From NCBI GenBank assembly GCA_963978895.1, contig OZ022247.1, positions 8,484,947 through 8,548,946 of the forward strand: a stretch of 64,000 nt of DNA, in the 5' to 3' direction. Positions 23,036 to 35,800 of the stretch are shown in pieces (position 1 is the first letter of the stretch; every line of letters starts with the position of its first letter). Source of the DNA: Erpobdella octoculata (taxonomy: Eukaryota > Annelida > Clitellata > Hirudinida > Erpobdellidae). The notes under the pieces were generated by a model. That model ran no database searches and was not told where the DNA came from. It saw only the letters and a list, made by a program, of their open reading frames with translations. Position numbers and translations under genes: made by a program.

Positions 23036-25207
23036 ACTTAAACGCCCAGGCAAATTACGCTGAACAGGATCAAGCCAATAAACTGTTCCAATTACAAAAC
23101 GGCGAGTTAAAGTGGGTTTACAAGAAATTGGATATCTCCAGTTTTAATGGGTCAATTTTAAAAATGTTTACATCATTGAAGTTTTAAAAAGCCCTAGTTT
23201 GTGATGGGATCTTGAAAAGGCCTTAAATTCAAATCATATTCTTTGAATATTTGTTCAAAGTTAGTGGTTCTTTGAGATCATATAGCTTAGAAGGGTGACT
23301 TTAATATTATGTCACGGCTATTATACTTACAAACTATTCATTTACAAGATTCTAAAATTTCATTTCTCTAGCATGCCCCACAATATAAAAAAACGTATTT
23401 GAAAAAACGCGCATGTTCCGATTTAGACGCGACGGTTTCTCAATACTATTGGAAGCGGTATTTCCAGCGCAAAAAAGGCATCCAATATAAACCGTGTAAC
23501 TTTTTTTAAAAAGGTCTTTTCACTTAGTTATTTTTTTATTTTAAAATATAGATATTTGGCAATAGAAATTCTTAATATCTTTCATATATGATCATATTGA
23601 GTAATACAATTTAACATTGCACTTGACACGGTATTTCACTGCGCAACTTCTTATTGTAATTTAAACTACCGGCTTTGATTCTGTATAACTTAGTTATTTA
23701 TAAAGACTATGATATAATTGTTTTTTCACGTAAAGCTATGGCTATGTAGCTTTAATATACCAAATTTTCAGAGTTGTATCACGACCCACAATATGAAAAA
23801 TTTCAGTTGGAACTGATGTGGGTATTATCCGTAACCGATCAATGCGCCTTAGGCTAAGACCTAATATAATTTAAACGATCTGCATTGAAGCTTTATACCT
23901 TTGTTATTTATAAACACTTTCACACCATTCTTTTCCAATTATGTTAAAAAAAAGATGTCTTCACTATTAGCTATTGAAGTACTACAGAGGATGACGCGGA
24001 GGATTTCGATTTACCGACTGAGAGTTTGATAGCAGACGTTATCAGCGGCGATCTAACCTTTGAGATTTAAATAATTTTTTTTATAAGTTTTCATTACTAT
24101 TACATATTGTTGTTGTTATTTTATAAATACAAATGTAAAACAAGTAATACAATATTAATATTAGACAATATTGGATATATGCGAGCTCATGCTCTAGCAT
24201 CTAAAATGGGCTACCGCGCATGTGAAGCAATATGCATGGGTCACGCTTTTGAAAGCTCGTTCAGGCTTACATCTACGGTCTCGATGCGTAAACTTCAATT
24301 CGATATATCTTTATTAGTATAACACTTAGATCACAAATTTTTTGAGGATTAGTTTTCAGTTGTTATAGTATAGTCTTTTAAAAAAAAATTTTTTTTTTTT
24401 TGTGCGACTGTTAATATAAGCGTCATTTAATTGATTTATTGTTTTTTACAAAGAAATTTTTAAAAACTTATTATTTTATGCTACGGCCTACATTAATGGT
24501 GCAGCAATACCCACTATACTGTAACTGTAAATAGTGTAAGTAAGTGTAAATGTATTACACTGTATTGTAAGACATTGTAAGTCGTGTAAAAATAAATAGC
24601 ACTTTTCAATAAAACTTACGCAGAATGAATCTCTATAAAAAGCACAACTGAAAAAAACCAAAAGAAACGTTTAGAAAAATTGTTTAACAGAGATACGTTT
24701 TTAATGGCTATTTTGATTTTATTTTTGAGAATATCCGCGATATATTTGAAATCTTATCTACAAACGTTATAAACAACAGATAATTTATAAACAAAACGAA
24801 AAGTTATGAAAAACTGCTTAAAGCAAAGCAGAAATTTAAATAAAAGTTAAATATTTTATAATAAATTTATTATTAAAAAAATTATTTTTTTTTTATTATT
24901 AATTTTAACTATAAAACTATTTTAAACCTATAAAACATTCAAACGTAAGACAAGAATAAACCTTGACAATAAAATAAAAAAATTTATTAAGCGTTTAATA
25001 AAACAACATTTTTGTATAAACATAGTTATGCTTGTTTTTTTTAATAAATATACAAGTAAATACTGCATAAAAATATACAAAAAGAAAACGCTAGAACAAT
25101 TCTTATTTGCGGGAAAAAAGCAAAATAAACAACAAAAGTAAACAAGAAGGCAAAGTAGGGCGAAGTAAGGTTGAAAGTTTTCGCTTATTAATTCTAATTC
25201 ATAATAC
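23036..25207. other. No gene recognised
   Basis: AT-rich sequence with some GC-richer stretches (23395-23500, 23790-23880, 24180-24300) that look like old repeats. The short frames at 24107 and 24928 have no domain and biased composition. I see nothing supportable. Confidence 0.5.
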
Positions 25208-25430
25208 AAACAAAATTATTTTTTTATTTTTAGTGCATTTCGAAGTACAAGTATGTTTTAAAATGTTTTTTATATTTTTATTTTACTCGTTTTAGTCTTT
25301 AGTCTTTCAACTTTTAAGACTTAAAAGTTGAAAGACTAAAGACTAAAACGAGTAAAATAAAAATATAAAAAACATTTTAAAACATACTTGTACTTCGAAA
25401 TGCACTAAAAATAAAAAAATAATTTTGTTT
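25208..25430. repeat. Perfect 223-bp palindrome
   Basis: Base-by-base comparison shows that 25208-25318 is the exact reverse complement of 25320-25430, with one unpaired base (A at 25319). Identity stops at 25207/25431. There is no coding meaning. It could be a recent inverted duplication, an end-to-end joined element, or a fold-back artefact of library or assembly. Confidence 0.97.
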
Positions 25431-25460
25431 AAAAAAATAATTTAAGTCAGTACTTTTTTA

Positions 25461-25640
25461 TGAGACCGGAGTTAGCAGCGCTGCTGGGTCCCCCAATTAA
25501 CTTGCAAAAAACAAATTCGTGCATTGGGGTTGTGTCATTGATCCTGAGAAGTTTTTCGTTTTAGAGAGCACGGTAAATAAAATATAATAATGATAATCCT
25601 TAGAAAGGTATTTAGAAAAAAATATAATGGTGAAAAATAG
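25461..25640 (+). mobile_element. Relic related to the 48-kb foldback element
   Basis: Shares ordered motifs with the arms of the element at 48010-48499: a start like tgagaccggagttagcagcg, then ttcgtgcattggggttgtg, then aaaggtatttagaaaaaaat and ataatggtg. More diverged, and no second arm is present here. Confidence 0.55.
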
Positions 25641-26194
25641 AGTTTTACCGATTCCACATTTACCCGATTGTCCGGATTGTCGATTGTCCCGATTGTGAGA
25701 ACAGCCAATACCGATTGTCTATTTTTTTTGGTAAAGTTCTAGTATAGCGTCATCGGCCGATTTCTATAAAAACTCCGTTTAAAAAACTGTTTGATAGAAT
25801 AAGCTTAGAACATACTACGAAAAAGTTTCTTACAGAAAACTCACTAAAAACCGACTTTAAGCAAAAATATCCAAAGGCAGTGTTGATACGCGGAATAATA
25901 CAAATCAAGGAAAGAAAAGTAAGGAGGAGTTAATATTAAAATAAAAAATTTTTATTGAACGGCGGCAGGCAAGAGGCTAGCTAAATTCTGGCGTATTCTT
26001 GATTTTTCGTTTTCATTTTTTGTTTTATTAGAAAAATGAATACAAGATCCATACAGTAGGAAATAGTTACATTATAAATGAAGGCTATATAGGTCAAGAC
26101 TTGGGTGTGTGAGCACTTTTTTAAACACTTTTTGCCTATGTTATGTACCTCTGCAGCCTTGTAATTGTAGCTTTTTTTACAGAGGGAACAAAAG

Positions 26195-27295
26195 TTTATT
26201 TATTTATTAACCTTCTCAAACAGAAGGGCCAAAGGCCACGTAGACCATTTAGAGAGAAAAAGAAATCAATCATGCGTTCGGACAAAAGAGAAAACAAAAA
26301 GGAAGAAGAGCCAAAATGATCATGAAACGTCCGCTTACAACATTTTCAAACTTCTCAAAAACGTCTCTTCTGCAAGTTTTTAAACTTAATTATCTCGTCA
26401 AATTTTGACTAGTTTGTTAAAAACTTCGAAAGGTCAGTCTGATTGATCAGGCACTTAAAATAGCTGTAAGTGGTGGTTGAGTCAACGACATCATGAGGTA
26501 GTGCATTCCATACTGTTATGACCCCGGCTGCTGAAATAGAACTTGGTTGCATCAATTTTGTATATACCAGGTTTTAACTTGTAGCGGTGGCCTCTTGTGG
26601 CCTGGTAATTAGATAATTGGTGCTTTGTAATTATGTTTGAGGTTGATATTTAGTCTTCGATGTTGTAATGATTTAAGTCCAAGGAAGTCGAGATGAGTGG
26701 GATAAGACAAGTTACAGACAGCAGGAATCGTTTTTAGTGAATTGTCTTTGAACACTCTCAAGTCTATCAATCAAGTATCTGTTATGATATAAAATATTCC
26801 CACACTGCATGAGAATATTCTAGTAAGGGTCACTTGTGTAGAAAACGCTTCTGTCAGAACGTCGGGATCCTTAGTTGTAAAAGCTAAGTTGGTCAACCGT
26901 GATCGCACAGATGCTGAATGAACAGTACTTTCAATATGTTTCCTGAATTTAAGGTCACTGTCAATCAGCATGCCAAGATCTCTTGCATGTTCAACAGTCA
27001 TCAGCTGATGTGAGCCAATATGGTAGGAAGGTGCATCTAGCGATTTATTTGCACAGCCGTAGAAGGAGCAGATGAAACATTTTGACAGAGCCAGATTCAA
27101 TTGCCATAAGTCACTCCAGGATACCAATTCGTTTACCGCTTGCTGCATTGCAGGGTTTCCAGGTTGAAAGATTGCATAAAATTTGATGTCATCTGCTAAG
27201 GGCTTTATTGAGACATATTTAAATACAGGCCGGAATGTGACATCATTTGTATACACCATAAAGAGTATCGGACTGAGAACACTACCGAGATTTAT
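26195..27295 (-). pseudogene. CR1/jockey-like LINE, 3' half, decayed
   Basis: Reading leftward: a 162-codon frame (27259-26771) carries the reverse-transcriptase catalytic pair in LADDIKFY, then the thumb-like WSDLWQLNL..SKC and ARDLGMLIDSDLKF..HI blocks typical of CR1/jockey LINEs. After a break, 26760-26420 still encodes LSYPTHLDFLGLKSL and a GVITVWNALP-type tail with stops. The 3' end has an AATAAATAAATAAA tail at about 26195-26210, with ggcctttggcccttctgttt just before it. The 5' part and endonuclease are missing: an inactive 5'-truncated insertion. Confidence 0.8.
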
Positions 27296-28206
27296 TTAAA
27301 CAAGCAGTAGATATAATCATTTAAGTACATTGTCTTTAACATAAAATATTTGGATGAATTAATTCAAACAAAAGTCTAGAAATAAAATCAACTCAAAAAA
27401 AAAAAACTAAAACAAAAGATATTTTTTTTATCAAAATCATCAATAGTTATGCTGAACCCAATTTTTTAGAATTTTCATCTTTGCAGTAAATCACTGAGTC
27501 GTTGGTCACAACTCACAACACGTCTTTCTGAGGTATATTTTAACTCGCCTTAGGCATCTAAAAACGTCTTCGTTATCAAGTGACTTCACCAGAAATGTCA
27601 GGACAATGCGCCTCTTTCTATAATCAGTATAAAAAGATCAACCATCTGTAGTTTCTATAAGTCATTTGTCAACCTTATTTTCGTCTGAGTGTGAGAGCAG
27701 AACTAGGGCCGATAAAATTTGATTCTCGAGCCAAAATTACTCCATTAAACACTACAATTTCTCATTATTTTCAAACTTTACAAATCGGTTTTGTATAAAA
27801 ACCAGATATATTTTGTTCACGGTTTCTATCTTCATGTCAATTCCTTGTAAACTTGCACTTATTTGATACATTTTTTAGCTCGCGATTGCAAACGACACTG
27901 ATTCTTTGCTTCGTGATTTTATTTTTTTTTACAAAGTTTCTTGGTATTAATTCATTAATTTTTTTCAATTTTACTTAGCTTCGTCATGGAGTGTGCTACC
28001 TGTTAATCTTATAATTGATTTTTACTTACTTCCCATTTAAAAAGCATTTCTTTTCCTTATTCATATAGAAAGTAACTCAGGGTGCTTAACTGGGAGATTA
28101 CTAGATTACCCTTAATTTGATTTATGTTGTAGTTTAGTTTCAATTTGCATTAGCTCTTTCAAAAGTAAAATGATGCTAAACTATTTGCTTTAAAAATTAC
28201 ACAGGA
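27296..28206. promoter_or_regulatory. Upstream region of GINS2
   Basis: Non-coding sequence between the LINE relic and the GINS2 start codon. It must contain the promoter if exon 28207-28296 is the first exon. No TATA box or other site can be singled out. No separate gene seen. Confidence 0.3.
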
Positions 28207-31200
28207 ATGGATTCTTCAGAAATAGAGTTTTTGGCAGAAAAGGAGTTGGTATCAGTTGTGTCTAATTTTTCTTTAGACAAAATTTATTTGATTGGGGTTA
28301 GTTTTTTTTAAATATTTTTTGAGATTTTGTTTTCTTGAATAATATTACGAAATCTAGTTATTATTCACAATAATCTTGTATGCCATACATGAATATCACA
28401 AAAACAAAGTTTATCAATGGGGAAACTACATACCTGTTGTTGTGGGCTGCTAGTATTTTATATTGTTAAGCAGGAAGCTGAAACTAATAAAATGAGTGGG
28501 AAAAAGGTTAAATCTTGCTCTTTCCCTAACTGTTAGTATCATGCATATTAAGTTACTTTATGTTTGTTGGTTATTAAATTATTTTTAAAAAATGTTTACA
28601 AGTGACATACAAATGAATCAGGAGATGAATAAACATCCCTGATTTAATTCTAAAGTAGTTTTAGCACATTTCTGGGAACTCGTTTTTGAAAAACCACAAA
28701 AGGGTTGAATTGAATATATTGTTTAGTAGTATTATAATTGTCACATAGTTCATGCTCAGCTCAAATATGTATTAATTTTATTGCATACAAGGATGTATAT
28801 ATACCAACATAAATTTTTTTATTAATTGTTATTGTTCAATCCAGGGAGATGTGGGTCCTCTTAATCCTGGTCTTCCTGTTGAGGTACCACTGTGGCTGGC
28901 CATCATGCTGAAACAGAGACAGAAGTGTAGAATTGTTCCGCCTTCGTGGATGGATGTAGGTCAGTAATTCTATATTTTTTGTATGCTTACTTTTTCACAG
29001 TTAGATCGAGGGTGATCACACGCACATGTACAACCTCATCAAGACGGAGGATTGCATGCATTTTATATGATCATTATATGTTTAAATTATAATGCCCTTT
29101 TTTCACAAAACATTAGTACACTTACTCATTAGTATAATTATAATATAAGTTGCATTATGGTTTGCACTTCTATATTAATAACTTTACACAATATAACATG
29201 AAAATTTAAGGCATGTGCAAGTTTAACGACAGGTATATGCAAGTTTAATCACAGGCATATGCAAGTTTAATCACAGGCATATGCAAGTTTAACTACAGGG
29301 TTATGCAAGTTCAACTACAGGGTTATGCAAGTTCAACCACAGGTCTATGCAAGTTTAAGTACAGGTCTTTGCAAGTTTAACCACATCTCTATACAAGTTA
29401 AGCCACAGGGTTATGCAAGTTTAACCACAGATATAGAAAAGCCTAACATAAGTTATGATCAGCAACTTTACAGAACAAGAAACTGTTAGGATTATAGTTC
29501 TTCATGTTATAACAAGCATTACCGAGTTCCCAATAAGTATGAATTGTTGGTTTGTTATGTTTACTTTTTCACAGTTAGATCGTAATTTTTAGAGTTAGCA
29601 CTATCTTTAGCTTCCAGCCAAGAAATTGCCTGCAAATGTTCAACAGATGAACTTGACTTCAATTTGATCTGTTCGGATTCATCTCTGAAAATGATTGCTT
29701 AGATATGTAGCTACTTCCAAGAAGATGAACTAGTTTCAAGACATTTACCAAAATGGCGTGTTACATGGATTTATTCGATGCATTTTGTAAAATACTTTCA
29801 AGTCAGCACCAATGAATTTTGACTAAAACTTCATCTGAATGGTTTGAATCAGTGCAGATACAAATATTGCAGATCATCTTTTTAATTCTTTTATTGGTAA
29901 ACCCGACTTCAAATTCTTCTTGCAGTCTGTTACTATACACCAAAATATGTATGAAATAACTTGAGAACTTCTGTAAAAAGAATTCGACATGTTTTATATT
30001 AATCAAAGAAATCATTTATTATTATTTAGTAGCAATAAGTAGCTGCAGTATGCCTCAAAAATTACTCAAACCGTCGTCGTACATCGTATTGTTTTCATCC
30101 ATCTCTCTCAACCTCTATTGCAGTTGGCAATTTCATTTTTATGAAAATTACACACAAGAAACAGTCTGTGCATGCTCTCAGATAGGTTTAATCCCTGAGT
30201 CATTTTTTGTTTATGTGCACACCTGCTCTACATTTAACTTTCTGATAGCCACTCCTGCTCTAGCAGAAAAGATGATTAAGCGTACCGTTTACAATTATCG
30301 GACTTGTAAAAGCTTGCTTAAAGTTTGCTGCAGTTTCTTTGATTTCGTTATACATAAGTTTTACTGCAGTTGGAAGCAAATCATGTTAAAAACAACTTTT
30401 GAGATTTTTCACAATTAAATTTTTTATCAGAGACTAAACGAACTTTCGGAACTATTCTGACTTCGGCATCGAATAATGAAATTCGGAATAATGAAATAAT
30501 CGGTTCCTGTACAACAACCTTTCTGAATAATCTTAAACTTGTTGAATTCACAATTAATTTATGTCATTTAGTATGATAAAAAACAAAACAAGGGAGTCTT
30601 TGTTGTTTAATTTGAAATTTAATTTCCTTTCCTGGGTACCCACTAAAATGGGGAATGACCGGGTAATAGGTAGAGTAAAACGTCCATATGATATCATGTG
30701 GGTCGTGGGTGGAGTTTTCATAAATCAGTATACAGGATTGGCTGAAGTGTGCCTGGTTATTGAGCGAATAAATAACAGATGACAGTAGCACTAGCACAAA
30801 CAAGCAAACCCCTTTCGTTCATTGTTCTAGGCAGTACATAAGAGAAGCATGTATTCCACAGCACTCGCTTCCAAAAGATAAAATCAAAGCTAGCAGTATA
30901 TTTATCAACAGCTTGTTTTGGCTGCCAACAATTTCCGTGGCACATCTTCCAGCATGGGTAGTGAAAACGCATTCAATTCTGCAAGCCTTTGGTGCAATAA
31001 CCATCGATGTAACTGTACACCAGCCAAAATTAAAATGTTCCTAACTGAGAATATCGAATTAGTCAATTTTGACTACTAGTTAGATGCTATTTACTCTATC
31101 AATCTATTTACTTTTTATATCTATTTGAGTTTATTTATTTATTTTTTACTCAGTTGTAGATTCGTAGTAATAATTGGTTTATTTGATTTTTCAGTGTATT

Positions 31201-32213
31201 GTTTCGTGTTGATACATGCTGGTTAAATTTTTGCTGGCTGCGAATATTCGGCTCCGGCCGAAGTTGTTTAGAAATATTCAGACTTTGGCAAAACATGCAC
31301 TTCGTTTAGTCTTTATTTTCTATGCAGTTGCTGATTGTAGCTGTTGATTTCAGAGTGTTTAAATTTGTGCCAACTGAATATGCATGCTTATTATGATGAT
31401 GATTCCTTTACAGATGTTTTACAGCAGAAAAAGCAAGAGGAAACAGATTCTAAGTTCTTTACCGAAATGCCGTCAAAACACTACATGGAAGTTACTCAAC
31501 TTCTTCTAAAATAGTAAGAAATTTTTTATAAAAATAAACTTTTAAAAACAATATTTTGTTAATAAGTTATTTTAGCAAAATAAATTATTTTATATTAATT
31601 GTGTTTATTAGTTTTATATCTCTGTAATACTTTTGATATGACCATTGAAAACAATAAAGTTTTTAGAGGGAAAAATAAGTTAATTAGAAAAATAAATTTT
31701 AATTATTTTCAAGTAGCTCTGATCAGAATTTTAAATAACTATATCTTCCATAAAAATATATTAAAATGTTCAAATAAACCTTTTTGACATTTTTTCTTCA
31801 AGACCATCATATTTTAGTTTTTCACGTTTTAAAGTGCATCTGAGAGCATTTCAAGAGCTGACGAGATCAGAACTCTCGTGAAAGATATATGGGACGTTAG
31901 AATCGCCAAGCTCAGAAGCAGTATTGATGTTTTCATTAAAAGCGAAGCCACTCAAGCCAAGGTTAGAAATTAATAAGTAACCTTATGATATGAAGTTGAA
32001 AACATTCTTGTTTAATTATTGGAAATATTACGTTAATATAAAAAACGTAACTTAATAAATTGTTTTCTTGTTTACATTTCATAGCTAAATCATTTGACCC
32101 TTCTTGAATTAAACACGGTTCGTCCAATATTGACCAAATCTCTCGAGTACATGCTACAACTGAGAAGTACTGCATCACGACAAGCACCCAGTTATTCTCA
32201 AGACAGTCATTGA
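28207..32213 (+). CDS. GINS2: DNA replication complex GINS protein PSF2
   Basis: Five exons: 28207-28296, 28845-28959, 31414-31513, 31835-31961, 32085-32213; all phases agree, giving 186 residues (human about 185). The ATG at 28207 opens with [14 protein letters not shown], followed by [31 protein letters not shown], then [16 protein letters not shown] and AKLRSSID: the ordered conserved blocks of PSF2. PSF2 is one of four GINS subunits, which with CDC45 and MCM2-7 form the CMG replicative helicase in the nucleus. Intron 2 is long (2.45 kb) and carries a tandem repeat. The gene is complete, with no frame lesions. Confidence 0.96.
29205..29435. repeat. About 21-bp minisatellite in GINS2 intron 2
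   Basis: Roughly ten imperfect copies of tatgcaagtttaaccacagg with variation in the second half. The remainder of the intron (29436-31413) contains no supported gene; short frames near 30050, 30561 and 30757 on both strands lack domains. Confidence 0.88.
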
Positions 32214-32889
32214 AGTTATTATTATGATTATTATTTAATTTGTTCATCTGTTATTCACTGGTACAGTTATTTCAGTTTCCTTTATATTATATCAAAATTC
32301 CCAAAAGCAACTTCACTTTATCGTTTATTTTTGCAAAAAATGACAATAGTTGTAGCTTTATCACACCCAAGTTAAAAAATCAATGATTCAAATCCACTCG
32401 GTAATAAAAAAAAGACAGTTCTGTAACTAACATCAAAGGACAGTCAAAACAACATGCACTGTTTGTAAAATCTTACCTATGGACGACAACACAAATGAAG
32501 CAGGTTTATGTTAAAAGCAGAGTTGGGAAATAATATCATTTGCTATTTATTTTGATAGTTTATAACTGAGCGCAGTCGTAGCAACTGCTACAAAAAGTGC
32601 AGTAAATTGGAAATGCGGTGTTGTAATTCAGGTCAAATCATAATATACATTGCAAACAACCTATCATAAAAGAATAAAAATTCAACAATTGATCAAACAA
32701 ACAAAATGAGAACAATGAAAAACTGAAGAAAAGTCGGTAGCAGTATTCATTGTTTGCATACGGACTTTGATCACATCAGCAGACGACTCCAAGCAAACTG
32801 CTTGGAATCAATACTACAAAATAAACAGATGAAAATTAACCACAACTGACTTAGAAACAATATGGGAGTGACTATGTTACATTCATCAT

Positions 32890-35800
32890 TCATGGAAGGA
32901 TAAGATGATCATCATCATCATCCAACATGTCGATCGTCAGTTGAGCGTAACTGTATTCCAGTCTCTTGTTGCGATGTCGGTCGTAACATTTTTTCACTCC
33001 GACCCCGATCAACACCAACCCGGCACACAACACCAGCACGGCTCCGATTCCCACTCCGACCGAGAAATTCTGCTTTTGACCCGCTGCTTTAGGAATGCCA
33101 CTGGTTGTCACTTTACTAGGAGCTGTGGCTGGATGATTTGTAGGTGAATGAGGATAGGCATGAGTGCATGTGTTGAAACACGATATTGTCCACTGACTTT
33201 GAAGCACATCTTTGTTTAACTGGATTCATTGAAGCAATATATATAATTTTTAATAAAAACATCATTTCATGTTCAATTATTTTTACAACTATTAAAATTG
33301 ATCACAAGGTTTCTATAATTGGAACATGCATGGCTTACAGACAGACACTGTGATTATCACTATTATTATTATTAATGTGTTCATTGAACCAATGATAAAC
33401 CTGGACAAAAGTCGTGTTTTCCGTGTGAGAGCAGTTTGCATTTTGATCATAGAAGCAGTCGATGCTGCTGTGAGTCCCATTTTTCATCGTTGAGTTGATG
33501 CAGTGTTCAAATGGGCAAGGTGAGTTAACCTTTGGACCTGGAGTAAAAAACGGTATTTCAGATTTTTTTCTACGCCTACTTTTCTATAACGACTTTATCG
33601 ACAAGGGAATAAAAAACGAACATACACTCGAATTCGAGATGAACGTTATCAACGATGCATTGTTTCTTGTTGCAGAGATCTGAATTGCAGCAGGTGAATG
33701 AAATGTTCTGTCCTTCATGGCATATCTGTGTTTGTTTGCATAAGTTGTATATGGAATGATGATGAATACAACAACACCATAACAGTTCATATTTACATGA
33801 TAGAAGACGTTTGGTTGTTTGTCGTTACAAAAGAAGTCGTCCCAAGCATATGTCCAATCCAGTGAAGAAGAGTTTCTCATTGTTATGCAGTGACCCTCTC
33901 CATGTTGTTCATGATCTGTCATGCTGAAGTTTAAAAATACTTTTTAGTAAAAAAATTGACATACCATTATACATAATGAAAAATACTTGTTTTTAATAAA
34001 CCAGATAAGACAATATGTTTATGAAAAAAACCTTGTGGACTCGGCGTTCTTTTTTCGATATATTCGGGCTATGAACAATAGATATTAACTAAAGTAAATC
34101 ACAAATTGGTTGCTTTGGACTATTTGTTCGGATATCTCTTGAATTTTCGACCCAAAACGAACAGAACTAGTTACGTACGGATTGCAATATAATTATCGCT
34201 CGCCAACTTGGAGTCTCGTACGGGAAACTACGACCGATATAATTTTAGAAAAAAGAGGTCACATTGACAGATAGCGGAGTTGTGTGAGGGTCTGGGTTGC
34301 TGGTGGTGGAAATACTGAGTTTACTTTCTCTCGGGTTTTGGGGTGTTTTGCAACTGTCTTCTGATGGCCAAGTCCATAACGTCGGAGGCTCTCCAGAAGA
34401 TTCTCAATAGCGTAATGAAGCATGCAAACGAGAACACAATCAAGATCATAAAGACACTTACAGTGGGTCTCCAGACCGTGTTAGCTCAAGTTACAAAAAC
34501 TGTGACTGATTCATTAGATCGGGCAATCAGATGTCTAACTGCGAGAGTTGATTCTCTGGAGACCAAATTAGATGGTTTCGACCGACTGCACAAAACCATC
34601 AACGACCTTCTCACTGACTCGATCAAAATCATGGAAAACCAAGTTATCGCATTCCAGTCAAGACTCGAGAAGATTTGTTCAACACATGGCTTGAGTGAAT
34701 CCTCTACTCAAGCCACACGTGCCAAATCACTCTGGGACATAGAAAGATAGCGTGATGAAAGAAAAAGCCGTGCCACCTCACCCTAAACTTTTCGATGCTG
34801 AGTACGCCCTAGAGTTTTTCGAAACAAATCTCACACTGAAACCGAAGATTGTTAAGGCTCGACGCTTTGGAAAGGATTTGGAAAATACAAAGCTTTCTGT
34901 CACATTTTCCAGCCCAGAGACTGCTAAAGACATGATTCAGTCATCAAGAGTACTACGCTCCTCAACGGACCCACTGATACGCAAGGTGTACTTCAATAGG
35001 GACATGACGCGTATGGAGGCTGAAGCTGCCTACCAAGAACGGTGCCAAAAGAGAAACGGGTCGATTCTTACGGGGGCACTACCATCGTCCGATCATCCGG
35101 TTCCTAAATAAATAAATGAATAAATATATACATTTATACATATATATTCAATGCCATGTTTTGGCTTGACATTGGTACCACCTGGAGAAAGAACAAAGTA
35201 ACCATAATCGTTTCTTATTTATTTTGAAGTTTGCTCAATGTAAAAACACACTAGTCTTTTCAGTTTCAAGACCTTATTGCAATCAAAATTTTCAACCTGA
35301 ACTAATACATAATATACAATTTTATATAATTAAAATATATACTGCACTATATATTTTAAAATACTACACTGGCACAAGCTTACAATACATAATCGTCTGT
35401 CGTGGTTTACAAGCACACTTCTAATTTCTATTAACAGCTATTCCTGTACATTTGGGAAGCAATTTTATAATTTTTTCTGCTTGCCTCAGTTGTCAGTTTG
35501 AGAGTTTCTTGGACTCTAATAGGACAATGCATACTCATGTCTGTTATACATCACTTTAATGTTAGCTCTAAAAATACATCATGTACTGCTAAATACACTG
35601 TGGAAACATCTGTACCGACCTGGCTTAAAATTCCCACCTATTTGTTTTCAACTGTTTACGAATAATTTCATTCTCAAACACACTGCCCATGAAGGTTGCA
35701 TGACAAGCAACACATTCCAAACACGAAAGGTATTTAAACTTAAGTTATAATATGCATCAACAATAAATAAACAAACAAACTTGTTTTGACCGATGTGACT

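Noticed and set aside
26771..27259. Host gene for a 162-residue protein
   Set aside because: Motifs are those of a LINE reverse transcriptase and the downstream frame is broken but still recognisable.
30050..31004. Overlapping short frames in GINS2 intron 2
   Set aside because: No domain, no splice context and frames on both strands of the same stretch; treated as intron.
33797..33923. C-type lectin domain end in the exon with WTYAWDDFFC
   Set aside because: The W-D-D-x-x-C pattern is suggestive, but no N-terminal lectin exons exist, and the exons before and after fit a three-finger receptor ectodomain better, with matching phases.
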